A stretch of DNA of 14,311 nucleotides from Actinomycetota bacterium (GCA_947503395.1 CANNDP010000018.1:1-14311), one strand, 5' to 3'. Positions 1-7,512 are shown, counted from the first letter of the stretch. The notes: a model not told the origin generated them from the letters alone. Translations and numbers: made by a program.

Positions 1-792
1 GAAAAGATTGCTCAAACTAAATCAGGAATTATTAAGCAAAACTCATTTGTTGTTCTAGCTGAGCAAGAAAGTGATGTGGCAGCTGTTTTGATGCGAGCTT
101 GCGCCAAAGCTGATGTCACTCCAATTAGGTCAGGTATTGAATTTAGCCTCAAATCAAGGGCTCTGGCTTTAGGTGGGCAGATGCTGAATATCTCTGGTGT
201 TTATGGACAGTATGAAGATTTATATCTTCCGCTCTATGGACAGCATCAAGCAAGTAATGCTGCTACTGCTCTTGCTGCTGTTGAGGTCTTTTCAGGTGAG
301 ACAAAGCTTGATGAAGAAATAGTGCGCCAGGCATTTGCTAACGCCACATCACCTGGAAGATGTGAGATTGTTGGGAGAAACCCCACCATCATTATTGATG
401 CGGCCCATAATCCTCATGGCGCAGAGTCTTTGAAAAAGACAATCAGCGAGGAATTTGATTTCGCAGCGCTAATTGGAGTCATTGCTCCCATGGGTGATAA
501 AGATGTCTCTGGCATCCTTGAAGCACTTGAGCCTGTTTTAGATCGAGTGATAGTAACTAGAAATAGCTCACATCGCGCTGCAGATGTAGATGAACTAAAA
601 TCACTTGCTATGGAGATTTTTGGAAGTGATCGAGTTAGTGCCTCCGACGATTTAGAGCAAGGAATCACTCAAGCAGTAGATATGGCAAGAACTAGCAATG
701 CCCTTAATGATTCAAACACCGCAGTCTTAATTGCTGGATCAGTTGTTAGCGCCGGTGAGGCTAGAGCGATAATTCGAAGAAAGGGAATTTAA
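1..792 (+). CDS. folC: Folylpolyglutamate synthase / dihydrofolate synthase, 3' part (5' end outside window)
   Basis: FolC adds glutamate to dihydropteroate and to reduced folates in an ATP-dependent cytoplasmic reaction of the Mur ligase superfamily. The reading frame is open from base 1 (EKIAQTKSGIIK...), so the gene runs in from upstream and has no start here; the GTG at 76 is only an internal Val codon. The visible part covers the end of the central ATPase domain, including the KSGIIK segment, and the C-terminal Mur ligase domain. The family signatures PGRCEIV and IDAAHNPHGAESL lie in codons encoded at about 352-429. The P-loop that binds ATP is outside the window. The gene ends with TAA at 790-792, five bases before the next ATG. 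The pairing with a DUF4233 gene and ndk is typical of Actinobacteria and supports the call. Bifunctionality (dihydrofolate synthase as well as polyglutamylation) is assumed from the family, not shown here. Confidence 0.95.
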   Translation, partial: EKIAQTKSGIIKQNSFVVLAEQESDVAAVLMRACAKADVTPIRSGIEFSLKSRALALGGQMLNISGVYGQYEDLYLPLYGQHQASNAATALAAVEVFSGETKLDEEIVRQAFANATSPGRCEIVGRNPTIIIDAAHNPHGAESLKKTISEEFDFAALIGVIAPMGDKDVSGILEALEPVLDRVIVTRNSSHRAADVDELKSLAMEIFGSDRVSASDDLEQGITQAVDMARTSNALNDSNTAVLIAGSVVSAGEARAIIRRKGI

Positions 793-797
793 AAGCC

Positions 798-1142
798 ATG
801 AAGATGCTAGCTAGAAGTGTTTTGATTATGGAGTTTTTAATCATTGGCTTTGCTCTTCTTGTTGCTAAAGATCTTTCAACGAAGAATAGTCTTTACTTTG
901 GCGCGCTAATTGCGCTCTTGGCTTTTTTCTCATCGGGCCTTTTGAAATTTAAAGTTGGCTGGGCTTTAGGTTGGTTAACCCAGATTCTGCTCATTGCTTA
1001 TGGTTTCTTTATCCCCACGATGTTTATTCTGGGATCCCTATTTCTTGGACTCTGGGTGGCGGCAATTATCTTGGGTCGAAAGGGTGAGGCGGCCAAAGCG
1101 GCCCAGATAGCCAAGGCAGAGGAGCCAGATTCGGGCAGTTAG
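798..1142 (+). CDS. DUF4233 family small membrane protein
   Basis: This is a 114-residue hydrophobic protein with four predicted membrane helices at roughly residues 6-23, 31-48, 53-70 and 72-92. A short, charged, Ala/Lys/Glu-rich tail follows (about 93-114). Length, topology and position between folC and ndk match the actinobacterial DUF4233 family, whose function is unknown. The ATG at 798 is preceded by a purine-rich AAAGGGA about ten bases upstream; a second in-frame ATG two codons later is possible. It lies five bases after the folC stop and is presumably co-transcribed with it. No catalytic motif is visible. The conserved neighbourhood could hint at a link with folate or nucleotide metabolism, but that is only association. 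Confidence 0.85.
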   Translation: MKMLARSVLIMEFLIIGFALLVAKDLSTKNSLYFGALIALLAFFSSGLLKFKVGWALGWLTQILLIAYGFFIPTMFILGSLFLGLWVAAIILGRKGEAAKAAQIAKAEEPDSGS

Positions 1143-1151
1143 AAATGCCCA

Positions 1152-1164
1152 TAGACTTACCCCG
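1152..1164 (+). promoter_or_regulatory. Candidate leaderless promoter of ndk (-10 TAGACT)
   Basis: TAGACT at 1152-1157 fits the actinobacterial TANNNT -10 pattern. Six bases separate it from the G of the ndk GTG at 1164, so transcription would start on or next to the start codon. No Shine-Dalgarno-like purine run is present in 1143-1163, as expected for a leaderless mRNA. No clear -35 is seen. This is a pattern-based inference. Confidence 0.5.
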
Positions 1165-1601
1165 TGAGTAACTCGTCAACGCCAGCAGAGCGCACCCTGA
1201 TCTTGGTTAAACCAGATGGAGTGCGTCGTGGTTTAGTTGGCGAAGTAATCAGACGTATTGAGAGCAAGGGATATAAAATCGTTGCACTTAGAATGTTAAC
1301 TGCAGATAAAGATCTTCTAGCTAATCATTACGCAGAACATCAAGGCAAACCGTTCTATGAACCGCTTCTAGAATTTATGTCCTCAGGTCCAATCGTTGCG
1401 ATGATTGCTGAAGGCCAGAGAGTGATTGAGGGCTTTAGATCTCTAGCAGGAGCAACTGATCCCACACTTGCCTCACCTGGTTCAATTCGAGGAGATTTAG
1501 CCCGTGATCAAGGAACTAAAGTTGTGCAAAATATCGTGCATGGCTCTGATTCAGTTGAATCAGCGCAGCGTGAGATAAAGATTTTCTTCCCTAACTTGTA
1601 A
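1164..1601 (+). CDS. ndk: Nucleoside diphosphate kinase
   Basis: Ndk transfers the gamma-phosphate of ATP to NDPs and dNDPs through a phosphohistidine intermediate, balancing nucleotide pools in the cytoplasm. The 145-residue protein is slightly longer than the usual 136-140. It carries the KPDGVRRG motif (K16 onwards), the SIRGDLA segment (about 107-113) and the active-site motif NIVHGSDS with the catalytic His at 126. The GTG start is fixed from the sequence: an in-frame TAG sits at 1152-1154 and no other start codon lies between it and the conserved N-terminus. There is no ribosome binding site, which fits a leaderless transcript. The TAA stop at 1599-1601 overlaps the mreB ribosome binding site, so ndk transcripts may run into the mre operon. 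Confidence 0.97.
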   Translation: MSNSSTPAERTLILVKPDGVRRGLVGEVIRRIESKGYKIVALRMLTADKDLLANHYAEHQGKPFYEPLLEFMSSGPIVAMIAEGQRVIEGFRSLAGATDPTLASPGSIRGDLARDQGTKVVQNIVHGSDSVESAQREIKIFFPNL

Positions 1602-1612
1602 GGAGCGATTAA

Positions 1613-2653
1613 ATGGCAAAGTTCAAAACTGACTGGTCCTTCCTAGGACGAGACATGGCTATAGATTTAGGAACAGCAAATACCTTGGTTTATGTTCGTG
1701 GCAGAGGTATCGTTCTTAATGAGCCAAGCGTGGTTGCCGTTAATCAAGATACTGGCGCAGTTCTTGCAGTTGGAACTGAAGCCAAGAAGATGATTGGAAG
1801 AACGCCAGGAAATATTGTGGCCATTCGCCCTCTTAAAGATGGCGTTATTGCAGACTTTGATACCACTGCTCTAATGATTAAATACTTCATCCGCCAGGTT
1901 CATAAGCGCACCTATCTTGCAAAGCCAAGAATTGTGATCTGTGTTCCTTCAGGAATTACTGGAGTGGAGCAGCGCGCGGTCAAAGATGCCGGATATGAAG
2001 CGGGAGCTCGAAAGGTTTACATAATTGAGGAGCCAATGGCAGCAGCAATTGGCGCTGGTCTTCCAATCCATGAACCAACTGGAAACATGGTGGTTGATAT
2101 TGGCGGTGGAACTACAGAGGTTGCCGTGATTTCACTTGGCGGGATTGTCTCTGCTTTATCAATTCGTGTTGGTGGAGATGAGATTGATCATGCCATTATT
2201 AACTGGGTTAAGAAGGAGTTCTCGCTATTACTTGGTGAGCGCACGGCAGAAGAGATAAAGATGGCAATTGGATCTGCATATCCTCTTCGTGATGAACCAG
2301 ATGCTGAAATTAGAGGAAGAGATTTAGCAACAGGGCTACCAAAAACAATCGTTGTTTCATCTGAAGATATCCGTAAAGCAATTGAAGAACCAGTAAATGC
2401 AATTGTTAATGCTGTTAAGGGAACCCTTGATAAGACTCCACCAGAGTTAGCGGCAGATTTAATGGATCGCGGAATCGTACTTACTGGCGGAGGAGCCCTT
2501 CTAAAAGGCTTAGATGAAAGATTGCGCCATGAAACAAATATGCCGATTCACATTGCAGATCGACCACTAAATGCTGTGGTTGAAGGATCTGGAAAGTGCG
2601 TTGAAGAGTTTGAGGCGCTAGAGAAAGTTCTGATCTCCGAGCCTCGCCGTTAG
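1613..2653 (+). CDS. mreB: Rod shape-determining protein MreB (actin-like ATPase)
   Basis: MreB forms membrane-associated filaments that steer lateral cell-wall synthesis through the elongation complex. The 346 residues are full length for the family. The actin-fold nucleotide-binding motifs are visible: phosphate-1 AIDLGTANT (16-24), phosphate-2 VVDIGGGTTEVAV (160-172) with the following GG segment, and the adenosine motif IVLTGGGALLKG (288-299). Typical MreB segments PSGITGVEQRAV (112-123) and IIEEPMAAAIGAGLP (137-151) are also present. The ATG at 1613 follows AAGGAG at 1600-1605 with a seven-base gap, which makes the start secure. It is the first gene of a compact mreBCD-mrdA-rodA run. Its presence implies a rod-like or curved cell with lateral wall growth rather than purely polar growth; that is inference from the family. 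Confidence 0.98.
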   Translation: MAKFKTDWSFLGRDMAIDLGTANTLVYVRGRGIVLNEPSVVAVNQDTGAVLAVGTEAKKMIGRTPGNIVAIRPLKDGVIADFDTTALMIKYFIRQVHKRTYLAKPRIVICVPSGITGVEQRAVKDAGYEAGARKVYIIEEPMAAAIGAGLPIHEPTGNMVVDIGGGTTEVAVISLGGIVSALSIRVGGDEIDHAIINWVKKEFSLLLGERTAEEIKMAIGSAYPLRDEPDAEIRGRDLATGLPKTIVVSSEDIRKAIEEPVNAIVNAVKGTLDKTPPELAADLMDRGIVLTGGGALLKGLDERLRHETNMPIHIADRPLNAVVEGSGKCVEEFEALEKVLISEPRR

Positions 2654-2660
2654 TTAACAC

Positions 2661-3578
2661 ATGGCAACTCGAGGATCTAATAGAAGTAGGCTCCTTTGGA
2701 TCTCACTATTGGTGACCTCGCTTTTCATTATCACTCTTGATTTAAGGGGAGTAAGTCTTCTCTCATCGCTTAGAAGTGGTACTCAAAGTGTTTTAGCTCC
2801 TGTTGAGCGGCTAGCAAATAATTTATTCTCACCAGTTGGTGATTTTTTCTCCGAGGTCAGTAATTTAGGCAGGAGTAAAGCAAAAATAGAGAAGTTAGAA
2901 GAAGAGAATCAAGAGTTAAAGAGTCAAGTTATTTTCAATGAAAATACGCTAGCGCAATTAGAGTCGCTAAAAGGCGTTTTGGATCTGGCTGGCAAAGCTC
3001 GCTATAAGACAGTGTCTGCAAGAGTGATTAGCAAAGGCGCAACGGGAACATTTAGTGAAACTATAGTTTTAGATATTGGCAGTGATTCTGGAGTACGACG
3101 AGATATGACAGTCATTGCAGCGGGCGGACTTGTCGGAGTAGTTAAATCAACTACCGCTTCATCATCAATTGTGCTTTTAATGAATGATCCATCTTTTCGA
3201 ATTGGCGTAAGGGTTGCTGGAAAGCAAGATATGGGAATCCTGCTTGGACAAGGTGATAAGAGCTACTCACTACAGATGCTAAGTGCAACCTCAGCAATTA
3301 GCGTTGGTGATGTTTTGCTAGCACGTGGAAGCTCTGGAGATAAGCCTTTTGTTCCAGGAGTGCCAGTTGGAAGAATTAGTTATGTTGAAAATACCGTTGG
3401 CCAATTAACAAAAGAGGGAAGGGTTAATGGATTTGTTGACCTAAATTCTCTCTCAGTGGTGAGCGTAGTCTTATCAGCAGTTGCCGGAGATCCTGGCGAT
3501 GCCTTAGTGCCTCAAGCCCCAAGGCCTGCTCCAACAGTTACGGTATTTGTAACACCTAGCCCCACACCAAAGGAATAA
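2661..3578 (+). CDS. mreC: Rod shape-determining protein MreC
   Basis: MreC is a bitopic membrane protein of the elongation complex that binds and activates PBP2 from the outer face of the membrane. The 305-residue protein has a short basic cytoplasmic N-terminus, one membrane helix at about 11-27, and a coiled coil rich in Lys and Glu at about 70-105. The periplasm-side beta domain carries GGLVGVV (155-161) and the PFVPGVPVGRI segment (229-239). The C-terminus is a Pro/Ala/Thr tail (about 284-305), common in actinobacterial MreC. No Shine-Dalgarno is visible before the ATG at 2661, only seven bases after the mreB stop, so translation may depend on coupling to mreB. Confidence 0.95.
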   Translation: MATRGSNRSRLLWISLLVTSLFIITLDLRGVSLLSSLRSGTQSVLAPVERLANNLFSPVGDFFSEVSNLGRSKAKIEKLEEENQELKSQVIFNENTLAQLESLKGVLDLAGKARYKTVSARVISKGATGTFSETIVLDIGSDSGVRRDMTVIAAGGLVGVVKSTTASSSIVLLMNDPSFRIGVRVAGKQDMGILLGQGDKSYSLQMLSATSAISVGDVLLARGSSGDKPFVPGVPVGRISYVENTVGQLTKEGRVNGFVDLNSLSVVSVVLSAVAGDPGDALVPQAPRPAPTVTVFVTPSPTPKE

Positions 3579-3582
3579 GGCT

Positions 3583-4101
3583 ATGGAGATTAATCGCCTG
3601 CCAAAAGTCTTGCTAATTTTTCTATCTCTCTTCCTTTTGCAAGAGGCTTTAATAAGTCAGATTAATTTTTTAGTTGCAGGATTTTCACTCTATCTTGCTT
3701 TTTTTATGGCCTGGATAATTCAAGATCAGAGAAATAGCGCTGTAGTTACTGGATTTATTGCTGGTTTGATTCTGGATCTATCGCCAACTCTTGAAGCACC
3801 TTTTGGGCTTTGGACTCTTGTGCTTACCTCAATGAGTTATCTGCTAGCAAGTAATGTTAGAGCGGCGCTAGATGCTGAGTTAAGCCCGCTGGTAATGCTA
3901 AGTGTTGCAGTCATAGCAAGCTCATTTGCTTTAATCCTCTTCTTATTATTTGGCGCGATCTTGGGTCAAGAAGTTGGCTCTGCCTCATATGTAATTAGAA
4001 GTATTTCAGGAAATGCCCTCTGGAGCGCCCTTCTCTCACCGCTTTATATCCCGCTTGCAATGAAGCTATATAAAGTCACACTAACCGCAAGGCAGCGATA
4101 A
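3583..4101 (+). CDS. mreD: Rod shape-determining protein MreD
   Basis: MreD is the polytopic membrane member of the MreBCD complex. The 172-residue protein is almost entirely hydrophobic, with about five to six membrane helices (roughly 8-26, 28-46, 52-66, 72-92, 101-127 and 143-162). It contains the family-like segment GLILDLSPTLEAPFGLW (61-77). The ATG at 3583 follows a purine-rich stretch (AAGGAATAAGG) overlapping the end of mreC. The TAA stop abuts the mrdA ATG with no gap. The sequence is poorly conserved in this family, so the call rests on topology, the GLILDL...PFG motif and position between mreC and PBP2. Confidence 0.92.
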   Translation: MEINRLPKVLLIFLSLFLLQEALISQINFLVAGFSLYLAFFMAWIIQDQRNSAVVTGFIAGLILDLSPTLEAPFGLWTLVLTSMSYLLASNVRAALDAELSPLVMLSVAVIASSFALILFLLFGAILGQEVGSASYVIRSISGNALWSALLSPLYIPLAMKLYKVTLTARQR

Positions 4102-6168
4102 ATGAGAGATCGTTCAGCGCTAACACTTCTTGTTGCCCAAGTATTGGTTATCTCACTAATGCTCTCTTTATTTGGCCGACTCTTTTATCTTCAGATTGCA
4201 GACGGTCCGCGCTATCAAGAAGCAGCACTTGATATTCAAAGCAGAGATATCGTCACCCCAGCTCTTCGTGGGTTGATTGTCGATCATGAAGGAAATGCTC
4301 TTGCAACCAATAAAGCAGGGCTAATGGTCACAGCTGATCGATCAGTTCTAGATAAGTTAGAAGATAAAGGATTTTCAGTATTAACCAGAGTGGCAGAGGT
4401 TTTAAAACTGGAATACAACGATATCTACACCAGAACTAGGCTCTGCGGCGAGCTAGCAAGTGGTGAGCGAAATGGATGCTGGAATGGAAATCGCTATCAA
4501 CCAATTCCAATAACCAAAGATGCAACTGAGAATCAAGTATTTACTATTCTAGAAAAATCGGACCTCTTTCCTGGAATCGATGCTAAACCAGTTTCAATCC
4601 GATCTTATCCATCACTTGCCGGGCAGAAAGCTACCCATGTACTGGGTTATTTGGGGCCAATTACCGAAAAGAATCTAAATAATGAAGAAGGAAAACGATA
4701 TTATCGAAATGAATTGATTGGTAAAGCTGGAATCGAATTGCTCTACGATGAACAACTTCGTGGAGTTCCGGGAATTAGGACTGTAATAGTCGATCGAAAA
4801 GAAATAGTTAGACAAGAATCACTCAATAGAGCGCCAGTTCCCGGTAATCATCTAGTTTTAAACCTGAATGCTAAATTACAAGCTGCAGTTGAAGTAGAAC
4901 TCAAAGATGCAGTCTTTCGCGCAAGGGCTAATGGATATCGCGGAGATTCTGGGGCTGCCATTGTTATGGATGTGAAGACTGGCGAAGTTCTAGCGATGGC
5001 CTCATATCCTGATTATGATTTAAATATTTGGGAAAATGGAATCACTGTTAACCAGGCAAGAGATCTCTATAGCGAAAAGAGCGGAGTGCCAGCGCTATCA
5101 CGGGCAATCCAAGGTGAATTTGCTCCAGCCTCAACATTTAAAGTCGTTTCACTTTCTGCAGCAGTTGATGCTGGATATAGCCTGAAAACTACATATGAGT
5201 GTCCAGCTGAAGTTCAAATCGGTGATAGAACTTTTAAGAATTTTGATAGCAAGGCTGCCGGTCGAATCAGTATGACAACTGCTATGGCAATTTCTTGCGA
5301 TTCAATCTGGTATCAGATTGCCTATGACGAATGGGTTCGAGATGGCGGATTAAAGCCAAAACCAAGCCCAAATGATTACTTCTTCGATTCAGCAAAGGGA
5401 TTTGGGGTAGGGAAAAAGACCGGAGTTGATCTTCCTTCCGAGTTATCAGGACGTCTTCCAGATAGGCAGTGGAAGTTAAATTGGTATGAAAAGAATAAGG
5501 ATTTCTACTGTAATTACACCGAAAAGGCTAAGAAATCTCAGCTCACGCCATATCTTATTGAGATTGCCCGAGAGAATTGCCTTGATGGCGACAAAGTCAG
5601 AGCGGGAGATATGGTCAACTTCTCAATCGGCCAGGGAGATACTTTGATGACGCCATTGCAATTAGCTGTGGCCTATTCAGCTCTTGCAAATGGTGGCAAG
5701 TTAATGGTGCCAAAGGTTGCCAAAGCGATTGTTGAGCCAAGTGGCAGAGTAGTAAAGGAATTTAAACCAGAGATCAGTGGTCGCCTTCCAATGAAGAAAT
5801 CAACTTTAAAATTTCTGCAGAATTCCCTTCGAGCAGTGGTTACCTCAGGCACTGCAACTGGAGCATTCTCTGGAGTTGGAGTTGAGGTAAGTGGAAAAAC
5901 TGGAACCGGTCAGGTGTTTGGTAGAAATCTTGATGGCTCAAGTAAAGATGACACTTCTTGGTTTGCCTCTTTTGCTCCAAGCAAGAAACCAGAATATGCC
6001 GTTGTTATGATGGTAAGTCAGGGTGGTTTTGGTGCCAGCACTAGTGGTGTTGGCGTGAGAAAAATCTACGAACATATCTTTGGCACCAATGGCCGCGTAG
6101 CAATATTTCCTAATGGAACACCGAAAAAACTTCCAAGAATTGATTCTGCAAAGGTAGCGCTGCCATGA
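4102..6168 (+). CDS. mrdA: Penicillin-binding protein 2 (class B transpeptidase of the rod complex)
   Basis: PBP2 crosslinks new peptidoglycan strands made by RodA during elongation. The 688-residue protein has one N-terminal membrane anchor (about 8-30), a pedestal domain (about 50-250) with the RGLIVDHEGN segment, and a C-terminal transpeptidase domain. The three penicillin-binding motifs are intact: STFK with nucleophile Ser 344, SCD at 398-400 (the SxN position, commonly SxD in PBP2), and KTGT at 599-602. Paired cysteines at 115 and 126 in the pedestal, and at 470 and 493 in the catalytic domain, could form disulfides on the outer face of the membrane; this is inference. The start directly abuts the mreD stop and the TGA overlaps the rodA ATG, so translation is probably coupled along the operon. 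The family is also named pbpA or pbp2. Confidence 0.96.
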   Translation: MRDRSALTLLVAQVLVISLMLSLFGRLFYLQIADGPRYQEAALDIQSRDIVTPALRGLIVDHEGNALATNKAGLMVTADRSVLDKLEDKGFSVLTRVAEVLKLEYNDIYTRTRLCGELASGERNGCWNGNRYQPIPITKDATENQVFTILEKSDLFPGIDAKPVSIRSYPSLAGQKATHVLGYLGPITEKNLNNEEGKRYYRNELIGKAGIELLYDEQLRGVPGIRTVIVDRKEIVRQESLNRAPVPGNHLVLNLNAKLQAAVEVELKDAVFRARANGYRGDSGAAIVMDVKTGEVLAMASYPDYDLNIWENGITVNQARDLYSEKSGVPALSRAIQGEFAPASTFKVVSLSAAVDAGYSLKTTYECPAEVQIGDRTFKNFDSKAAGRISMTTAMAISCDSIWYQIAYDEWVRDGGLKPKPSPNDYFFDSAKGFGVGKKTGVDLPSELSGRLPDRQWKLNWYEKNKDFYCNYTEKAKKSQLTPYLIEIARENCLDGDKVRAGDMVNFSIGQGDTLMTPLQLAVAYSALANGGKLMVPKVAKAIVEPSGRVVKEFKPEISGRLPMKKSTLKFLQNSLRAVVTSGTATGAFSGVGVEVSGKTGTGQVFGRNLDGSSKDDTSWFASFAPSKKPEYAVVMMVSQGGFGASTSGVGVRKIYEHIFGTNGRVAIFPNGTPKKLPRIDSAKVALP

Positions 6169-7307
6169 AAATTTCCCTAAAAGGTCAGGGTAAAAAAGGA
6201 TTCTTTGCAGGCACAGATCAAGTTTTGAACTTGGCAGTATTTATGCTTCTCTTGATTGGCATTGTCTTGGTTTATGCAGCGACTAGAGATTGGTTTGCTG
6301 CTAATGGACTAGATCCTGAGTACTACCTAAAGCGCCAGATAGTTAATGTCATTATTGGTATTGCCCTGGCCTATGGCACAACTCTTGTTGATTACCGCCT
6401 TCTTCGGGCCTACACACCATTTCTCTGGGGCTTTGGCGTATTAGGTCTTATTGCAGTATTAATTCCTGGACTTGGTTCAACAGTTAATGGCGCTCGCTCT
6501 TGGATTTCATTTCCAGGGGGCTTGCAATTTCAACCAGCAGAGCTAGCAAAGATTTCAATTATTGTTGGAATGGCTCTTATTCTCTCAGAGCGCATGGCAG
6601 GAGAGGATCGACCAAGTGATAGGCAGGTCTTGCAAGCGCTAGGAGTTGCAGCGCTTCCAATTATTTTGATTGTTGCTCAGCCAGATTTAGGAACTGTGCT
6701 AATTATCTCTGCAGCGGTAATTACCATGATTGCCCTCTCAGGGGCATCTCTTTATTGGGTGATTGGACTTCTAATTGCTGGAGTAGCTGGCGTCTATATT
6801 GCAATTGCAAGCGGTGAGGTAAGTGAGTATCAATTAAATCGCCTAAAATCTTTTGTTGATCCGTCAGCAGATCCGCAGGCAAGTGGCTATCAATTGAGAC
6901 AGGCTCGTATCACTATTGGTTCAGGCGGATTACTTGGTAAAGGTTTATTTGATGGACCGCAGACCAATGGACGATTTGTTCCAGAGCAACAGACAGACTT
7001 TATTTTTACAGTCGCGGGCGAGGAGTTAGGTTTTCTTGGTTCATCATTTATCTTGTTACTTTATTTCATAGTATTGATGCGGGCCTTTGCTATCGCAAGA
7101 GCCACCACAGATCTCTTTGGCAAAATGGTCTGTATCGGTGTTGTTGCTTGGTTCTCATTTCAAATCTTTGAAAATATTGGAATGACGATGGGGCTTATGC
7201 CAATGACCGGGGTTCCACTCCTATTTCTCTCATATGGGGGCTCTGCAATGTTTGCCAATTTGATCGCTATTGGCCTATTGCAAAATGTCTATCAAAGGAC
7301 GCGATAA
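6165..7307 (+). CDS. rodA: Peptidoglycan glycosyltransferase RodA (SEDS family)
   Basis: RodA polymerises lipid II into glycan strands as partner of PBP2. The 380-residue protein has about ten membrane helices and the SEDS hallmarks: NGARSWI (108-114), QPAELAKI (123-130), AQPDLGT (171-177) and FVPEQQTDFIF (271-281) with the essential Asp at 278 (equivalent to D262 of E. coli RodA). The MPMTGVPLLFLSYGGSA segment (345-361) follows. The partner PBP2 next door separates it from FtsW, the division paralogue. The ATG at 6165 overlaps the mrdA TGA as ATGA. It is the last gene of the wall operon; a 205-base gap follows. Confidence 0.97.
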   Translation: MKISLKGQGKKGFFAGTDQVLNLAVFMLLLIGIVLVYAATRDWFAANGLDPEYYLKRQIVNVIIGIALAYGTTLVDYRLLRAYTPFLWGFGVLGLIAVLIPGLGSTVNGARSWISFPGGLQFQPAELAKISIIVGMALILSERMAGEDRPSDRQVLQALGVAALPIILIVAQPDLGTVLIISAAVITMIALSGASLYWVIGLLIAGVAGVYIAIASGEVSEYQLNRLKSFVDPSADPQASGYQLRQARITIGSGGLLGKGLFDGPQTNGRFVPEQQTDFIFTVAGEELGFLGSSFILLLYFIVLMRAFAIARATTDLFGKMVCIGVVAWFSFQIFENIGMTMGLMPMTGVPLLFLSYGGSAMFANLIAIGLLQNVYQRTR

Positions 7308-7317
7308 GAGCTGCTTT

Positions 7318-7346
7318 TTGCGCCTAATTAGGCGAAGGCTTTAACT
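7318..7346 (+). promoter_or_regulatory. Possible rne promoter with internal 14-bp palindrome
   Basis: TTGCGC (7318-7323) and TTAACT (7341-7346) are spaced by 17 bases, which is compatible with a sigma-70-type promoter. The perfect palindrome CGCCTAATTAGGCG at 7321-7334 overlaps the -35 end and the spacer, where a dimeric repressor could bind. It is not a convincing terminator, because the T-run lies before it rather than after it. The predicted start (about 7353) would fall at the edge of the structured leader, which is a weakness of this reading. Confidence 0.3.
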
Positions 7347-7426
7347 ATCTGCCATACTTACCCAGTTCGAAGTCGCCTCACGTTCTTGAGGTCGCCAAGA
7401 CCGCTCTTTAGGTGCGGTCGGCAGAT
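7347..7426 (+). promoter_or_regulatory. Candidate structured RNA: tRNA-like cloverleaf in the rne 5' leader
   Basis: This 80-base segment can fold into four helices round a junction. The closing stem is 7 bp, ATCTGCC (7347-7353) with GGCAGAT (7420-7426). After a two-base linker comes a 4-bp arm (7356-7359 with 7370-7373, 10-base loop). Next is a 5-bp arm CCTCA/TGAGG (7376-7380 with 7387-7391, 6-base loop). After a seven-base linker comes a 6-bp arm GACCGC/GCGGTC (7399-7404 with 7414-7419, 9-base loop) that abuts the closing stem directly. The proportions mimic a tRNA, but the T-loop consensus, D-loop GG and a normal anticodon loop are missing. I do not recognise the family. Its position before an RNase E/G gene suggests a cis-regulatory leader, since rne is autoregulated through its 5' UTR in E. 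coli. Confidence 0.45.
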
Positions 7427-7460
7427 CCGGAAAAAAAGGCGCCACCACAGATTTTTTAGC

Positions 7461-7483
7461 AAATGCTTTTAACAAAAGCGTTT
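7461..7483 (+). promoter_or_regulatory. AU-rich hairpin upstream of the rne ribosome binding site
   Basis: AAATGCTTTT (7461-7470) pairs with AAAAGCGTTT (7474-7483) across a three-base loop, giving ten continuous pairs with one G-T wobble. It ends 13 bases before the AAGAAGGA ribosome binding site (7496-7503) of rne. A run of seven A (7431-7437) and a run of six T (7452-7457) just upstream could also pair. AU-rich hairpins near the start are plausible sites for RNase E-type cleavage. The role is inferred. Confidence 0.4.
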
Positions 7484-7512
7484 ATGAAAACTTATAAGAA
7501 GGATTTGATCGT

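Noticed and set aside
414..668. 84-codon open frame on the - strand inside folC
   Set aside because: Antisense shadow of the conserved FolC C-terminal domain with Ser-rich composition and no recognisable motif.
7347..7426. A tRNA gene on either strand
   Set aside because: The overall arm plan fits on the + strand, but the right-hand arm has a 9-base loop without TTCRANY, the left loop lacks GG, the middle loop has six bases, and no CCA follows. The reverse complement fits worse.
7420..7446. SRP RNA-like motif (GATCCGGAA after GGTCGGCA)
   Set aside because: Only part of the helix 8 motif is present; the symmetric GGAAGCAGCC side and the flanking long stem are missing.
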